This document shows positions 23,565 through 31,802 of a stretch of 36,683 nucleotides of DNA, one piece after another. The notes under the pieces were generated by a model. The model worked only from the letters and a program-made list of their open reading frames with translations, had not been told where the DNA came from and searched no databases. Both the position numbers and the translations under genes were made by a program. Position 1 is the first letter of the stretch. Each line of letters begins with the position of its first letter. Origin of the DNA: an uncultured Oscillospiraceae bacterium (lineage in GTDB: Bacteria; Bacillota; Clostridia; Oscillospirales; Oscillospiraceae); the NCBI GenBank assembly GCA_910588105.1, contig CAJUQD010000026.1:1-36683 (forward strand). The letters are read 5' to 3'.

Positions 23565-24575
23565 TTGTCAAAAAAGGTAAAGAAGCTGAAGGAAAACGAC
23601 TTTCTGTCCATCTCCGCCCGCATCCGGGTGCTGGAGAACAAGCTCCTCACCGCCGAACGGATGGAGCGGATGATCGATGCCAAGGATGTGAACGACGCGG
23701 CCAAGGTACTGGGCGAGTGCGGCTACCCTGAGCTGAGCGAGGTCACCAACTCCGCCCTGGACGCCATGCTGGCCCAGGCCCAGGCGGCATTGTTTGCCGA
23801 TATGGGCAAGGCGGTGGGCAACGAGGCGCTGATGGACGTGTTCCGGGTGAAGTACGACTACCACAACGCCAAGACCCTGGTGAAGGCGGAGGCGCTGAAG
23901 CTGGACCAGGACCGGCTGCTGCTGGGCGGCGGGCGGTATGACCCCGCCACTCTGGCCGAGGACTACCGCCGGGAGGAACTGCGCGCCTGTACCGCCACCT
24001 TCCGGGAGGCCGTGAACCATGCCCGTGAGGTGCTGGGCTCCTCCGGTGATCCCCAGCAGGCGGATTTCATCCTGGATCGGGCCTACTTTGAGGAGCTGTC
24101 CGCCCTGGCGAAAGCCTCCGGCAGCAGGTTCCTGGAGGGGTATGTGGCCGCCCTCATCGACGGGGCCAACCTGCGCGCCGCCGTCCGGGCCGCCCGCCTG
24201 TCCAAGGCCGGGGAGTTCCTGCGCGCTGTGCTGGTCCCTGGGGGAACCGTATCCACGGGCGCCATCGCGGCGGCCAAGGGCGACGAGCTGGACCGGGTGT
24301 TCAAGAACACCGCCTTCGAGGCCGCCGCCGGGGCCGGTGCCGCTGTGGCCGTCCCCAACGGCGGGCCGCTCACCGAATTTGAGCGCATGTGCGACGACGC
24401 GGTGATGGCCTACCTGGCGAAGGCCCGGATGATCCCCTTTGGGGAGCAGCCCGTCATCGCCTACCTCTATGCGCGGGAGGCGGAGGCCACCGCCATCCGC
24501 ATCATCCTCACCGGGCGCATGGCGGGCATCGACGGCACCACTATCCGGGCGCGCCTGCGCCGGGCCTATTGTTAA
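23565..24575 (+). CDS. ntpC: V-type ATPase subunit C (central-stalk socket)
   Basis: A 336-residue, all-helical funnel that joins the rotor axle to the K ring. Typical features are the N-terminal ISARIRVLENKLLTAERMER and VFRVKYDYHNAKTLVKA near residue 95. The TTG at 23565 is preferred to upstream codons because AAAGGGGGAG lies just before it. Eleven bases separate it from subunit F. Confidence 0.9.
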   Translation: MSKKVKKLKENDFLSISARIRVLENKLLTAERMERMIDAKDVNDAAKVLGECGYPELSEVTNSALDAMLAQAQAALFADMGKAVGNEALMDVFRVKYDYHNAKTLVKAEALKLDQDRLLLGGGRYDPATLAEDYRREELRACTATFREAVNHAREVLGSSGDPQQADFILDRAYFEELSALAKASGSRFLEGYVAALIDGANLRAAVRAARLSKAGEFLRAVLVPGGTVSTGAIAAAKGDELDRVFKNTAFEAAAGAGAAVAVPNGGPLTEFERMCDDAVMAYLAKARMIPFGEQPVIAYLYAREAEATAIRIILTGRMAGIDGTTIRARLRRAYC

Positions 24576-24586
24576 GGGGGAGACGT

Positions 24587-24904
24587 ATGGCAAACAGCTA
24601 TCAGATCGCTGTGCTGGGCGACAAGGACAGCGTTATGGGCTTCAAGGCCCTGGGGCTGACGGTTTTCCCCGTGGACAACGTGGAGCAGGCCCGGCACACC
24701 CTCCACCGGCTGGCCCGCGAGGACTACGCGGTGGTCTATCTCACCGAGCAGTTCGCCGCCCAGATGGAGGCGGACATCGCCCGCTACAAGGACGAGCTCA
24801 CCCCGGCGGTCATTTTGATCCCCGGCAAGGAGGGCAGCCTGGGCCTGGGCATGGCCAACATCAAGAAGTCCGTGGAACGGGCGGTGGGGGCCGATATTCT
24901 GTAA
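24587..24904 (+). CDS. V-type ATPase subunit F (central axle)
   Basis: A 105-residue Rossmann-like axle subunit that binds subunit D (called NtpG in Enterococcus). The opening IAVLGDKDSVMGFKALGL and the VVYLTEQFA strand-helix are characteristic. The ATG at 24587 follows AAGGGGGAG; the frame is open further upstream but overlaps subunit C. Confidence 0.93.
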   Translation: MANSYQIAVLGDKDSVMGFKALGLTVFPVDNVEQARHTLHRLAREDYAVVYLTEQFAAQMEADIARYKDELTPAVILIPGKEGSLGLGMANIKKSVERAVGADIL

Positions 24905-24915
24905 GGAGATACGTC

Positions 24916-25125
24916 ATGTTGTATTTCATCGCCGGACTGGCGTTGATCGCCATCGGCGTCGTGATGCTGGTGAAGCCCCAGCTTGTGTTCGAGCTGACGG
25001 AAAGCTGGAAGCATGACAGCGGCGCGGCAGAGCCGTCAAAGCTGTGGCTCTTTTCCACGCGGTTTGGCGGCGTGATGTGCGTGCTGGCGGGCATCTTGGG
25101 CATTATCGTCCCATTCCTTCCGTAA
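24916..25125 (+). CDS. Small two-helix membrane protein inside the V-ATPase operon
   Basis: A 69-residue protein with a helix at residues 2-20 (LYFIAGLALIAIGVVMLV), a short loop with ELTESWKHDSGAAEPSKLW, and a second helix after the RFGGVMC motif. The loop pattern resembles small DUF6199-like membrane proteins, from memory only. It has its own AAGGAGAT site and lies between subunits F and A, where the standard operon has no gene. It could be an assembly or regulatory factor of the ATPase, or an unrelated insertion. Confidence 0.7.
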   Translation: MLYFIAGLALIAIGVVMLVKPQLVFELTESWKHDSGAAEPSKLWLFSTRFGGVMCVLAGILGIIVPFLP

Positions 25126-25137
25126 AACACGGTGCAT

Positions 25138-25160
25138 AGGGGCGCACGGTGTGCGCCCCT
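25138..25160 (+). other. Perfect 10-bp hairpin before subunit A
   Basis: AGGGGCGCAC pairs with GTGCGCCCCT around a GGT loop. It lies 47 bases before the subunit A start and is followed by GTAGTAAAAATC, not a T run. It may mark an mRNA processing or stability boundary that raises the A/B/D segment, which is needed in three copies per complex for A and B. Confidence 0.55.
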
Positions 25161-25207
25161 GTAGTAAAAATCATGAAATTAACCCAGAAAGAAGGTTTTG
25201 AAAGCCT

Positions 25208-26986
25208 ATGGGAAAAGTAGTTAAGGTCTCCGGCCCCCTGGTGGTGGCCACCGGCATGGCGGACGCCAACATGTCCGACGTGGTCCGCGTGGGCCCCGAG
25301 CGCCTGATCGGTGAGATCCTCACCATGAACGGCGACTCCGCCTCCATCCAGGTCTACGAGGAGACCTCCGGCCTGGGCCCGGGCACCGAGGTGGTGACCA
25401 CCGGCTCCCCCATGAGCGTGGAGCTTGGCCCTGGCATGATCGAGAACATCTATGATGGCATCCAGCGCCCGCTGGAGAAGATCATGGAGAAGGTCCACGG
25501 CAATAACCTGCCCCGCGGCGTGGAGGTGCCCCCCATCGACCCGGATAAGCTGTGGGACTTCACCCCCGTGGCCAAGGCGGGGGACAAGGTGGTGGGCGGC
25601 GACATCATCGGCACCGTCCCCGAGACCCCGGTGGTGCTCCACAAGATCATGGTGCCCCCCAACCTGAAGGGCACGCTGAAGAGCGTAGCTCCTGCCGGGG
25701 GGTATAACGTCCACCAGACGGTGGCGGTGCTGACGAAGGAGGACGGCACCGACGTGGAGCTGTCCATGAGCCAGCGCTGGCCCGTCCGCGTGGGCCGCCC
25801 CTACAAGCACAAATATCCCCCCATCAAGCCCTTGTCCTCCGGGCAGCGGATTGTGGACACCTTCTTCCCCGTAGCCAAGGGCGGCACCGCCGCCATCCCC
25901 GGCCCCTTCGGCTCCGGCAAGACGGTGATGCAGCACGCCCTGGCCAAGTGGTCCGACGTGGATATCGTGGTCTACATCGGCTGCGGCGAGCGCGGCAACG
26001 AGATGACCGACGTGCTGCGGGAGTTCCCCGAGCTGGTGGACCCCCGCACCGGTGAGACGCTGATGAAGCGCACCGTTTTGATTGCCAACACCTCCGACAT
26101 GCCGGTGGCCGCCCGTGAGGCGTCCATCTACACCGGCATCACCATCGCCGAGTACTTCCGGGACATGGGCTACGACGTGGCCGTCATCGCCGACTCCACC
26201 TCCCGTTGGGCCGAGGCCCTGCGCGAGATGTCCGGCCGTCTGGAGGAAATGCCCGGCGAGGAGGGCTACCCCGCCTACCTGGCCTCCCGCCTGGCCCAGT
26301 TCTACGAGCGGGCCGGCAGCGTGTCCTGCCTGGGGTCCGAGGAGGACCGCCGGGGCAGCCTGACCGCCGTGGGCGCCGTGTCCCCCCCGGGCGGCGATTT
26401 GGCCGAGCCCGTGAGCCAAGGCACCATGCGTATCGTCAAGGTGTTCTGGGCGCTGGACGCGTCCCTGGCCTACAAACGCCACTTCCCGGCCATCAACTGG
26501 CTCACCTCCCACTCCCTGTACCTGGACTCCCTGAAGCCCTGGTTCGACGAGAACCTGGGCAAGGAGTTCCTCCAGAACCGGGAGCAGGCCATGGGCGTGC
26601 TCCAGCAGGAATCCAGCCTGAACGAGATCGTGCAGCTGGTGGGCAAGGACTCCCTGTCCCCCGCCGACCAGCTCACCCTGGAGACTGCCCGTATGATCCG
26701 CGAGGACTTCCTCCAGCAAAACTCCTTCGTGGACATCGACTCCTTCTCCACCTACGACCGGCAGGAGAAGCTGCTGGCCATGATCCTGGACTACGACAAG
26801 CTGTGCCGCTCGGCCATCACCAAGGGCGCGCCCACCGCCAAGCTGTTTGAGATTCCCGCCCGTGAGCGCATCGGCCGCGCCAAGAGCGTTCCCGCCGACG
26901 AGTACGCCCAGGTGTACGCCGATATCTCCGCCTCCATGGAGCGCGAGATCGACGAGGTCGTCAGAAAGGCAGGTGAGGAGCTGTGA
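25208..26986 (+). CDS. ntpA: V-type ATPase catalytic subunit A
   Basis: A 592-residue ATP-hydrolysing subunit. The Walker A loop GPFGSGKTV is at about residue 232; IGCGERGNEMTDVLREF, IADSTSRWAEALRE and GRLEEMPGEEGYPAYLASR follow in the expected order. The A-specific bulge domain (residues about 110-190) is present. The GTGA overlap with subunit B shows translational coupling. The residue pattern is that of a full, active enzyme. Confidence 0.97.
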   Translation: MGKVVKVSGPLVVATGMADANMSDVVRVGPERLIGEILTMNGDSASIQVYEETSGLGPGTEVVTTGSPMSVELGPGMIENIYDGIQRPLEKIMEKVHGNNLPRGVEVPPIDPDKLWDFTPVAKAGDKVVGGDIIGTVPETPVVLHKIMVPPNLKGTLKSVAPAGGYNVHQTVAVLTKEDGTDVELSMSQRWPVRVGRPYKHKYPPIKPLSSGQRIVDTFFPVAKGGTAAIPGPFGSGKTVMQHALAKWSDVDIVVYIGCGERGNEMTDVLREFPELVDPRTGETLMKRTVLIANTSDMPVAAREASIYTGITIAEYFRDMGYDVAVIADSTSRWAEALREMSGRLEEMPGEEGYPAYLASRLAQFYERAGSVSCLGSEEDRRGSLTAVGAVSPPGGDLAEPVSQGTMRIVKVFWALDASLAYKRHFPAINWLTSHSLYLDSLKPWFDENLGKEFLQNREQAMGVLQQESSLNEIVQLVGKDSLSPADQLTLETARMIREDFLQQNSFVDIDSFSTYDRQEKLLAMILDYDKLCRSAITKGAPTAKLFEIPARERIGRAKSVPADEYAQVYADISASMEREIDEVVRKAGEEL

Positions 26987-28368
26987 TCCGAGAGTATAAA
27001 ACCATCCAGGAGATCGCGTCCCCGCTGATGATGGTCAAAATGGTGGAGCACGTCACCTACGACGAGCTGGCCGAGGTGGAGCTGCCCGACGGCACCATCC
27101 GCCGGGGCCAGGTGCTGGAGGTCAACGGCGACACCGCCGTGGTCCAGCTCTTTGAGTCCGCCGCCGGCATCAATCTGGCCCAGTCCAAGGTCCGCTTCCT
27201 GGGCCACCCGCTCCAGCTGGGCGTGTCCGGCGATATGCTGGGCCGGGTGTTCAACGGCATGGGCGTGCCCATCGACGGCGGCCCCGCCATCCTGGCCGAG
27301 GAGTACCGGGACATCAACGGCCTGCCCATGAACCCCGCCGCCCGGGACTACCCCAACGAGTTCATCCAGACGGGTATCTCCACCATCGACGGCCTGAACA
27401 CCCTGGTGCGCGGCCAGAAGCTGCCCATCTTCTCCGGCTCCGGCCTGCCCCACGCCAACCTGGCCGCACAGATCGCCCGCCAGGCCAAGGTGCTGGGGGA
27501 CGAGAGCGCCAACTTTGCCGTAGTGTTCGCCGCCATCGGCATCACCTTCGAGGAGTCCGAGTTCTTCGTGCAGGAGTTCAAGCGCACGGGGGCCATTGAC
27601 CGCACGGTGCTGTTCACCAACCTGGCCGACGACCCCGCAGTGGAGCGTATTGCCACCCCGCGCATGGCCCTCACCGCCGCCGAGTACCTGGCCTTCGAGA
27701 AGGACATGCACGTGCTGGTCATTTTGACCGACATCACCAACTACGCCGAGGCCCTGCGCGAGGTGTCCGCCGCCAAGAAAGAGGTGCCGGGCCGCCGCGG
27801 CTTCCCTGGCTACCTGTACACCAACCTGGCCACCATCTACGAGCGCGCCGGCCGCCAGCTGGGCAAGGCGGGGTCTATCACGATGATCCCCATCCTGACC
27901 ATGCCCGAGGACGACAAGACCCACCCCATCCCCGACCTGACCGGCTACATCACCGAGGGGCAGATCATCCTGTCCCGGTCGCTGTACCGCCAGGGCATCA
28001 ACCCCCCCGTGGACGTGCTGCCCTCCCTGTCCCGTCTGAAGGACAAGGGCATCGGAGTGGGCAAGACCCGGGAGGACCACGCCAACACTATGAACCAGCT
28101 CTTCGCGGCCTACTCCACCGGCAAGGACAACAAGGAGCTGATGTCCATCCTGGGCGAGGCGGCCCTCACCCCCACTGACCTGCTCTACGCCAAGTTCGCC
28201 GATGAGTTCGAGCGGCGCTACGTCAACCAGGGGTATGAGGAGAACCGGTCCATCGAGGAGACGCTGGCGCTGGGCTGGGAGCTGCTGTCCATCCTGCCCA
28301 CGGCGGAGCTGAAGCGTATCAAGCAGGAATATATTGAAAAGTATCTGCCTAAGAAAGACGAACAGTAA
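26983..28368 (+). CDS. ntpB: V-type ATPase regulatory subunit B
   Basis: A 461-residue nucleotide-binding but non-catalytic subunit alternating with A. It lacks a Walker A lysine motif; the matching place reads PIFSGSGLPHANLAAQ near residue 150. TDITNYAEALREVSAAKKEV and the GRRGFPGYLYTNLATIYERA segment are typical. It starts with GTG sharing four bases with the subunit A stop. Confidence 0.97.
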   Translation: MIREYKTIQEIASPLMMVKMVEHVTYDELAEVELPDGTIRRGQVLEVNGDTAVVQLFESAAGINLAQSKVRFLGHPLQLGVSGDMLGRVFNGMGVPIDGGPAILAEEYRDINGLPMNPAARDYPNEFIQTGISTIDGLNTLVRGQKLPIFSGSGLPHANLAAQIARQAKVLGDESANFAVVFAAIGITFEESEFFVQEFKRTGAIDRTVLFTNLADDPAVERIATPRMALTAAEYLAFEKDMHVLVILTDITNYAEALREVSAAKKEVPGRRGFPGYLYTNLATIYERAGRQLGKAGSITMIPILTMPEDDKTHPIPDLTGYITEGQIILSRSLYRQGINPPVDVLPSLSRLKDKGIGVGKTREDHANTMNQLFAAYSTGKDNKELMSILGEAALTPTDLLYAKFADEFERRYVNQGYEENRSIEETLALGWELLSILPTAELKRIKQEYIEKYLPKKDEQ

Positions 28369-28380
28369 GGAGGGGGAAAC

Positions 28381-29088
28381 ATGGCAAACACCGTGGTAAA
28401 CCCCACCCGAATGGAGCTCACCCGGCTCAAGGGCAAGCTTAAGACCGCCCAGCGGGGCCACAAGCTGCTGAAAGACAAGCGGGACGAGCTGATGAAGCAG
28501 TTCCTGGACACTGTGCGGGAGCTGCGCGCCCTGCGCGCCCAGGTGGAGCGGGATCTGCTGCGGGTGCACGGCTCCTTCACCGTGGCTTCCGCGCTGATGA
28601 GCGCCCAGGCCATGGAGCAGGCGCTGATGTATCCCAAACAGAGCGTGGAGCTGACCATGACCTTTAAAAACGTCATGTCGGTGAACGTGCCCGAGTACCA
28701 TTACCAGACCCGTACTGAGGACACCGGGGATATCTTCCCCTACGGCTTCGCCGCCACCAGCGGCGAGCTGGACGGGGCGGTGGCGGCCCTGGGCGAGGTG
28801 TTCCAGAACATGCTCAAGCTGGCCCAGACCGAGAAGGCCGCCCAGCTCATGGCGGAGGAGATCGAAAAGACCCGGCGGCGCGTCAACGCCCTGGAGTATG
28901 TGGTTATCCCCAACACCCAGGAGAACATCCGATATATCACCATGAAACTGGACGAGAACGACCGCTCCACCACCACCCGGCTGATGAAGGTCAAGGACAT
29001 GCTGCTGGAACAGGCCCTGGAGCAGCGAAGGGCCGCCGACGCCAAGGCGATCCAGGCCTTTGGAGGGTCCGGGCAGGCCCAGGTTTGA
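28381..29088 (+). CDS. ntpD: V-type ATPase subunit D (central axle)
   Basis: A 235-residue rotor shaft made of two long helices forming a coiled coil. NPTRMELTRLKGKLKTAQRG at the N-terminus and RRVNALEYVVIPNTQENIRY near residue 165 are diagnostic. AAGGAGGGGG precedes the ATG. It is the last ATPase gene. It is slightly longer than usual because of a 15-20 residue Ala/Gln-rich tail. Confidence 0.95.
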   Translation: MANTVVNPTRMELTRLKGKLKTAQRGHKLLKDKRDELMKQFLDTVRELRALRAQVERDLLRVHGSFTVASALMSAQAMEQALMYPKQSVELTMTFKNVMSVNVPEYHYQTRTEDTGDIFPYGFAATSGELDGAVAALGEVFQNMLKLAQTEKAAQLMAEEIEKTRRRVNALEYVVIPNTQENIRYITMKLDENDRSTTTRLMKVKDMLLEQALEQRRAADAKAIQAFGGSGQAQV

Positions 29089-29131
29089 GAAGCACGAAAC
29101 TTTATCTGCGATTTTTGCGTTAGGCCAGAAA

Positions 29132-29173
29132 ATCAGGCGGTTCCCCGCAAATCTTTGTGGGGAGCCGCCTGAT
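29132..29173 (+). other. Long hairpin after the V-ATPase operon
   Basis: ATCAGGCGG pairs with CCGCCTGAT, then TCCCC with GGGGA and CAAA with TTTG near the loop. Only ACGTCAAG follows, with no T run on the plus strand. It lies 29 bases before the next plus-strand gene, so it may be either a weak terminator or a barrier allowing low read-through. Confidence 0.55.
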
Positions 29174-29201
29174 ACGTCAAGATTACTTAGGAGGAATAGG
29201 A

Positions 29202-29513
29202 ATGAGCAAAAGGTTTTTAAGCGAAGAAACCATGTTTAACTTTTTAAGCTCAACTTACATAGCGCGCCTGGGCGATAAAAGCGCATCCTGGTGGGATTTG
29301 GACGCGGGAGGAGAGCTGGAAAACGCATTGCCGAGCGAATACCAGGAGGAATTTGAAGATAGGCTGGAAGAAGCTCTGAAGGATGAGAAGATCAAAGGTA
29401 CTCTGAAAATTCTGGCAAAGGGGAAGGGGATTGAAGAGGAGGAGCTTGAAGAACTGCAGAGAGAGGTTATAGATTGTGGAAAAAGCTACTTTGCAGATTT
29501 CCTCGAACAATAA
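29202..29513 (+). CDS. Hypothetical acidic 103-residue protein
   Basis: The family is not recognised. The protein is soluble-looking and strongly acidic, with a Glu/Lys-rich helical middle (EEFEDRLEEALKDEKIKG) and GIEEEELEELQREV, and a tryptophan pair (SASWWDLD) near residue 30. The ATG at 29202 has a near-perfect TTAGGAGGAATAGGA. Base composition is visibly more AT-rich than the neighbours and codons such as TTA, AGC and GAA are frequent, which may mean recent arrival. No promoter pair stands out between the hairpin at 29132 and the start. Size and charge fit an antitoxin, inhibitor or regulatory protein, but that is only a guess. Confidence 0.7.
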   Translation: MSKRFLSEETMFNFLSSTYIARLGDKSASWWDLDAGGELENALPSEYQEEFEDRLEEALKDEKIKGTLKILAKGKGIEEEELEELQREVIDCGKSYFADFLEQ

Positions 29514-29557
29514 GACGGGGCCAAAGCGATTTTGCAGAGCGGCGGGCCTGGCGCCAC

Positions 29558-29609
29558 GTGTGTAAAGAAAATAGTCCGGGCGGTCCCGCCCGGACTAATT
29601 TCTTTACAC
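29558..29609. terminator. Bidirectional terminator between the 103-aa gene and RNase J
   Basis: TAGTCCGGGCGG (29572-29583) and CCGCCCGGACTA (29586-29597) are complementary, flanked by AAAGAAAA and TTTCTTT. The outer arms GTGTAAAGAAA/TTTCTTTACAC also pair and include the RNase J stop codon at 29604. T-rich tracts follow the stem on both strands, so it can serve both convergent genes. Confidence 0.75.
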
Positions 29610-31262
29610 CTCCATGATAACAGGCAGTATCATTGGGTTGCGTTTTGTCTTTTTGTATAAATAACCGGATAGCGCGCCCTTCATCTCCGACTTGATGGAC
29701 GACCAGTCCCGCACCCGGCGCTGTTCGCAGGTATTCAGGGCATCCACCGCCACCTGGCGCAGCTCGTCCATCAGCTCCTCCGACTCCTTGACGTACACAA
29801 AGCCCCGGGTGATGATGTCCGGCCCGGAGATCACCGAGCCGTCCTCCCCGGACATGGACACCACCACCACCACCATGCCGTCCTGTGCCAAGTGCTGGCG
29901 GTCCCGCAGGACCACCGCCCCCACGTCGCCCACGCCATAGCCGTCCACAAACACCTTGCCCGCAGGCACCGTGCCGTTGAGCTTTACGCTGCCCGGGGTG
30001 AGCTCGATCACCCGCCCCACGTCGCTGATGACGATGTTCCTGGGATCCATGCCCATCTCCCGGGCCAGACGGGCGTGGGTTTTGAGGTGGCGCTGCTCCC
30101 CGTGGACGGGGATAAAGAACTTGGGCCGCACCAGGGCGTGCATGATTTTCAGCTCCTCCTGGCAGGCGTGGCCGGACACGTGGAGGGGCAGTTCCCGCTC
30201 ATTGACCACCTCGGCCTCCCGGCGGTAAAGCTCGTTGATGACATTGCCGATGGAGTCCTCGTTGCCTGGAATGGCGGAGGCGGAGATAATGACCCGGTCG
30301 CCGGGCTGTATGTCCACCTGCCGGTGGGTGTTGAAGGCCATCCGGGTGAGGGCGGACATGGTCTCCCCCTGGCTGCCGGTGGTGATGATGCACACCTTGG
30401 AGGGGGGGAGGGTCTTGATGTGGGCCACGTCCACCACCGTGCCGGCGGGTATGTGCATATAGCCCAGCTCGGTGGATACCCGCATGGCGTTTTCCATGCT
30501 CCGGCCCGTGACCGCCACCTTTCGCCCATACTTGGCCGCTACGTTAATGATCTGCTGGATGCGGTCGATGTTGGAGGCAAAGGTGGTGACGATGATGCGC
30601 TGCTCGCAGCCCCGGAACAGCGCGTCGAAAGACGCGCCTACGCTACGCTCGCTCTTGGTGAAGCCGGGGCGCTCCACATTGGTGGAGTCGCACAGCAGGG
30701 CCAGCACGCCCTCGTTGCCCAGCTCGCCCAGCCGCGTCAGGTCGGCCATGCCGCCCTGGATGGGGGTAGGGTCGATTTTGAAGTCGCCGGTATGGAGGCA
30801 CACGCCAATGGGGGTGCGGATGGCGAAGGCCACCGCGTCGGCGATGGAGTGGTTGATGTGGATGAATTCCACGCTGAACCGGCCCGCCTTGACCGTTTCC
30901 CCCGACTCGCAGGTGATGAGCTTCACCTTGTCGCTTAGCCGGTGCTCGTCCAGCTTCAGCTTAATGAGGCCGGCCGACATCCTGGTGGCGTAGATGGGGG
31001 CGTTCACGTCCCGCATGAGGTAGGGGATGGCCCCGATGTGGTCCTCATGGCCATGGGTGATGAAAATGGCCCGAATGCGGTCTCGGTTCTGGATCAGGTA
31101 GGTGAAATCGGGTATGACCACGTCGATGCCGTACATGTCGTTGTCTGGGAAGCCCATGCCCACGTCCACCAGGATGATGTCGTTACCGTACTCGTAGACG
31201 GTAAGGTTTTTGCCGATCTCGTTGAGACCGCCAAGGGAAATAATCTTAAGCTTTTCTGCCAT
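29604..31262 (-). CDS. rnjA: Ribonuclease J
   Basis: A 552-residue metallo-beta-lactamase/beta-CASP ribonuclease with 5'-3' exonuclease and endonuclease activity in mRNA decay and rRNA maturation. The zinc motif is FITHGHEDHIGAIPYL near residue 72; CLHTGDFKID follows, then the beta-CASP part (LLCDSTNVERPGFTKSE, GSQGETMSALTRMA) and HVSGHACQEELK. A C-terminal domain ends the protein near residue 550, the usual length. The ATG has AAAGGAG upstream on the minus strand. The leader carries an attenuator-like hairpin. Only one J gene is in view, so J1 versus J2 cannot be settled. Confidence 0.95.
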   Translation of the reverse strand: MAEKLKIISLGGLNEIGKNLTVYEYGNDIILVDVGMGFPDNDMYGIDVVIPDFTYLIQNRDRIRAIFITHGHEDHIGAIPYLMRDVNAPIYATRMSAGLIKLKLDEHRLSDKVKLITCESGETVKAGRFSVEFIHINHSIADAVAFAIRTPIGVCLHTGDFKIDPTPIQGGMADLTRLGELGNEGVLALLCDSTNVERPGFTKSERSVGASFDALFRGCEQRIIVTTFASNIDRIQQIINVAAKYGRKVAVTGRSMENAMRVSTELGYMHIPAGTVVDVAHIKTLPPSKVCIITTGSQGETMSALTRMAFNTHRQVDIQPGDRVIISASAIPGNEDSIGNVINELYRREAEVVNERELPLHVSGHACQEELKIMHALVRPKFFIPVHGEQRHLKTHARLAREMGMDPRNIVISDVGRVIELTPGSVKLNGTVPAGKVFVDGYGVGDVGAVVLRDRQHLAQDGMVVVVVSMSGEDGSVISGPDIITRGFVYVKESEELMDELRQVAVDALNTCEQRRVRDWSSIKSEMKGALSGYLYKKTKRNPMILPVIMEV

Positions 31263-31302
31263 AATAACTCCTTTTCTCTAAAAAATAATGAACAAATCAA
31301 AA

Positions 31303-31318
31303 GCGCCGCATGCGGCGC
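31303..31318 (-). terminator. Attenuator-like hairpin in the RNase J leader
   Basis: GCGCCGCATGCGGCGC is a perfect palindrome (6-bp stem, CATG loop). On the minus strand it is followed by TTTTGATTTG, a short T-rich tail, and lies between the predicted promoter and the ribosome site. It could cause premature termination or protect the 5' end, and so permit autoregulation. Confidence 0.5.
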
Positions 31319-31372
31319 AGAAAGCCGGAAGAGGGGGTTCGACTCAAGCTTTCGCGAGGAACCGTGGCAGAT

Positions 31373-31401
31373 AGTATATCATACCAGCGGAGAAAAGTAC
31401 A
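31373..31401 (-). promoter_or_regulatory. Extended -10 promoter of the RNase J gene
   Basis: On the minus strand TGATATACT forms an extended -10 (TATACT at 31378-31373) with TGTACT 17 bases upstream (31401-31396). The predicted start is near 31366, giving a leader of about 100 bases that contains the hairpin at 31303. Confidence 0.5.
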
Positions 31402-31531
31402 GCCTTTTTTGCCGAAATATGGGGAGAAGATGGAAAGTAATATGAACTGATAACAAGTTCAAACCACACTAATAATCAGTTTTATGCTCTATCATGGACT
31501 TATAGCGGCAGCGGGAAAGGATGGGGCGAAA

Positions 31532-31716
31532 ATAAACTGGGAAAAGCACATTGGGTTTCGCATTGACAGGGAGTTCAAGGGAAAAAGGCCTATATTGCCG
31601 AGTGCGAGGGCCGGCCTCTGACATGGCAGATGGTCCACCTCATGCGGGAGTGCGTGCGCCGGTTTGAAAAAGAGCATGGATCCATCAATATCCGGGAGGG
31701 GCAGAAAGACGAGTAA
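31532..31716 (+). pseudogene. Broken paralogue of the adjacent ribbon-helix-helix gene
   Basis: The frame NWEKHIGFRIDREFKG, followed after a one-base slip in the A5 run at 31582-31586 by AYIAECEGRPLTWQMVHLM and RECVRRFEKEHGSI, aligns along its whole length with the intact protein at 31802. An ATA stands where the start codon would be expected, with GAAAGGATGGGG upstream. Loss of the start and a frameshift mark it as dead. It ends at a TAA at 31714-31716, and together with the repeated upstream sequence it shows a tandem duplication. Confidence 0.65.
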
Positions 31717-31774
31717 AATTTTGTGCCATAAGAATAACTAGAAACGGACTAAGAATCAGTTAAATGGGATATGG

Positions 31775-31802
31775 TAGGTCTACCACAGAGGAGGTAGACC
31801 TA
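31775..31802 (+). promoter_or_regulatory. Perfect 10-bp inverted repeat over the RHH gene ribosome site
   Basis: TAGGTCTACC (31775-31784) and GGTAGACCTA (31793-31802) enclose ACAGAGGA. The ribosome site GAGGAGG (31788-31794) lies in the loop and the 3' arm, and the last base is the A of the start codon. It could be a DNA operator for the encoded RHH protein or an RNA hairpin that hides the ribosome site. Confidence 0.6.

Larger units (their letters stand above)
31263..31801. other. Intergenic stretch with RNase J leader and duplicated RHH control region
   Basis: From left to right it holds the RNase J leader and promoter (minus), an inverted repeat TGAACT/AGTTCA (31443-31461), the repeat ACTAATAATCAGTTTTATG (31468-31486), a broken ribbon-helix-helix gene, a second repeat ACTAAGAATCAGTTAAATG (31748-31766) and the stem-loop before the intact gene. 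The two repeats match at 16 of 19 positions. Confidence 0.55.

Noticed and set aside
31340..31360. GGGTTCGACTC, resembling a tRNA T-arm
   Set aside because: The flanks do not pair to form a T stem or acceptor stem and no CCA-type 3' end or anticodon arm is present.
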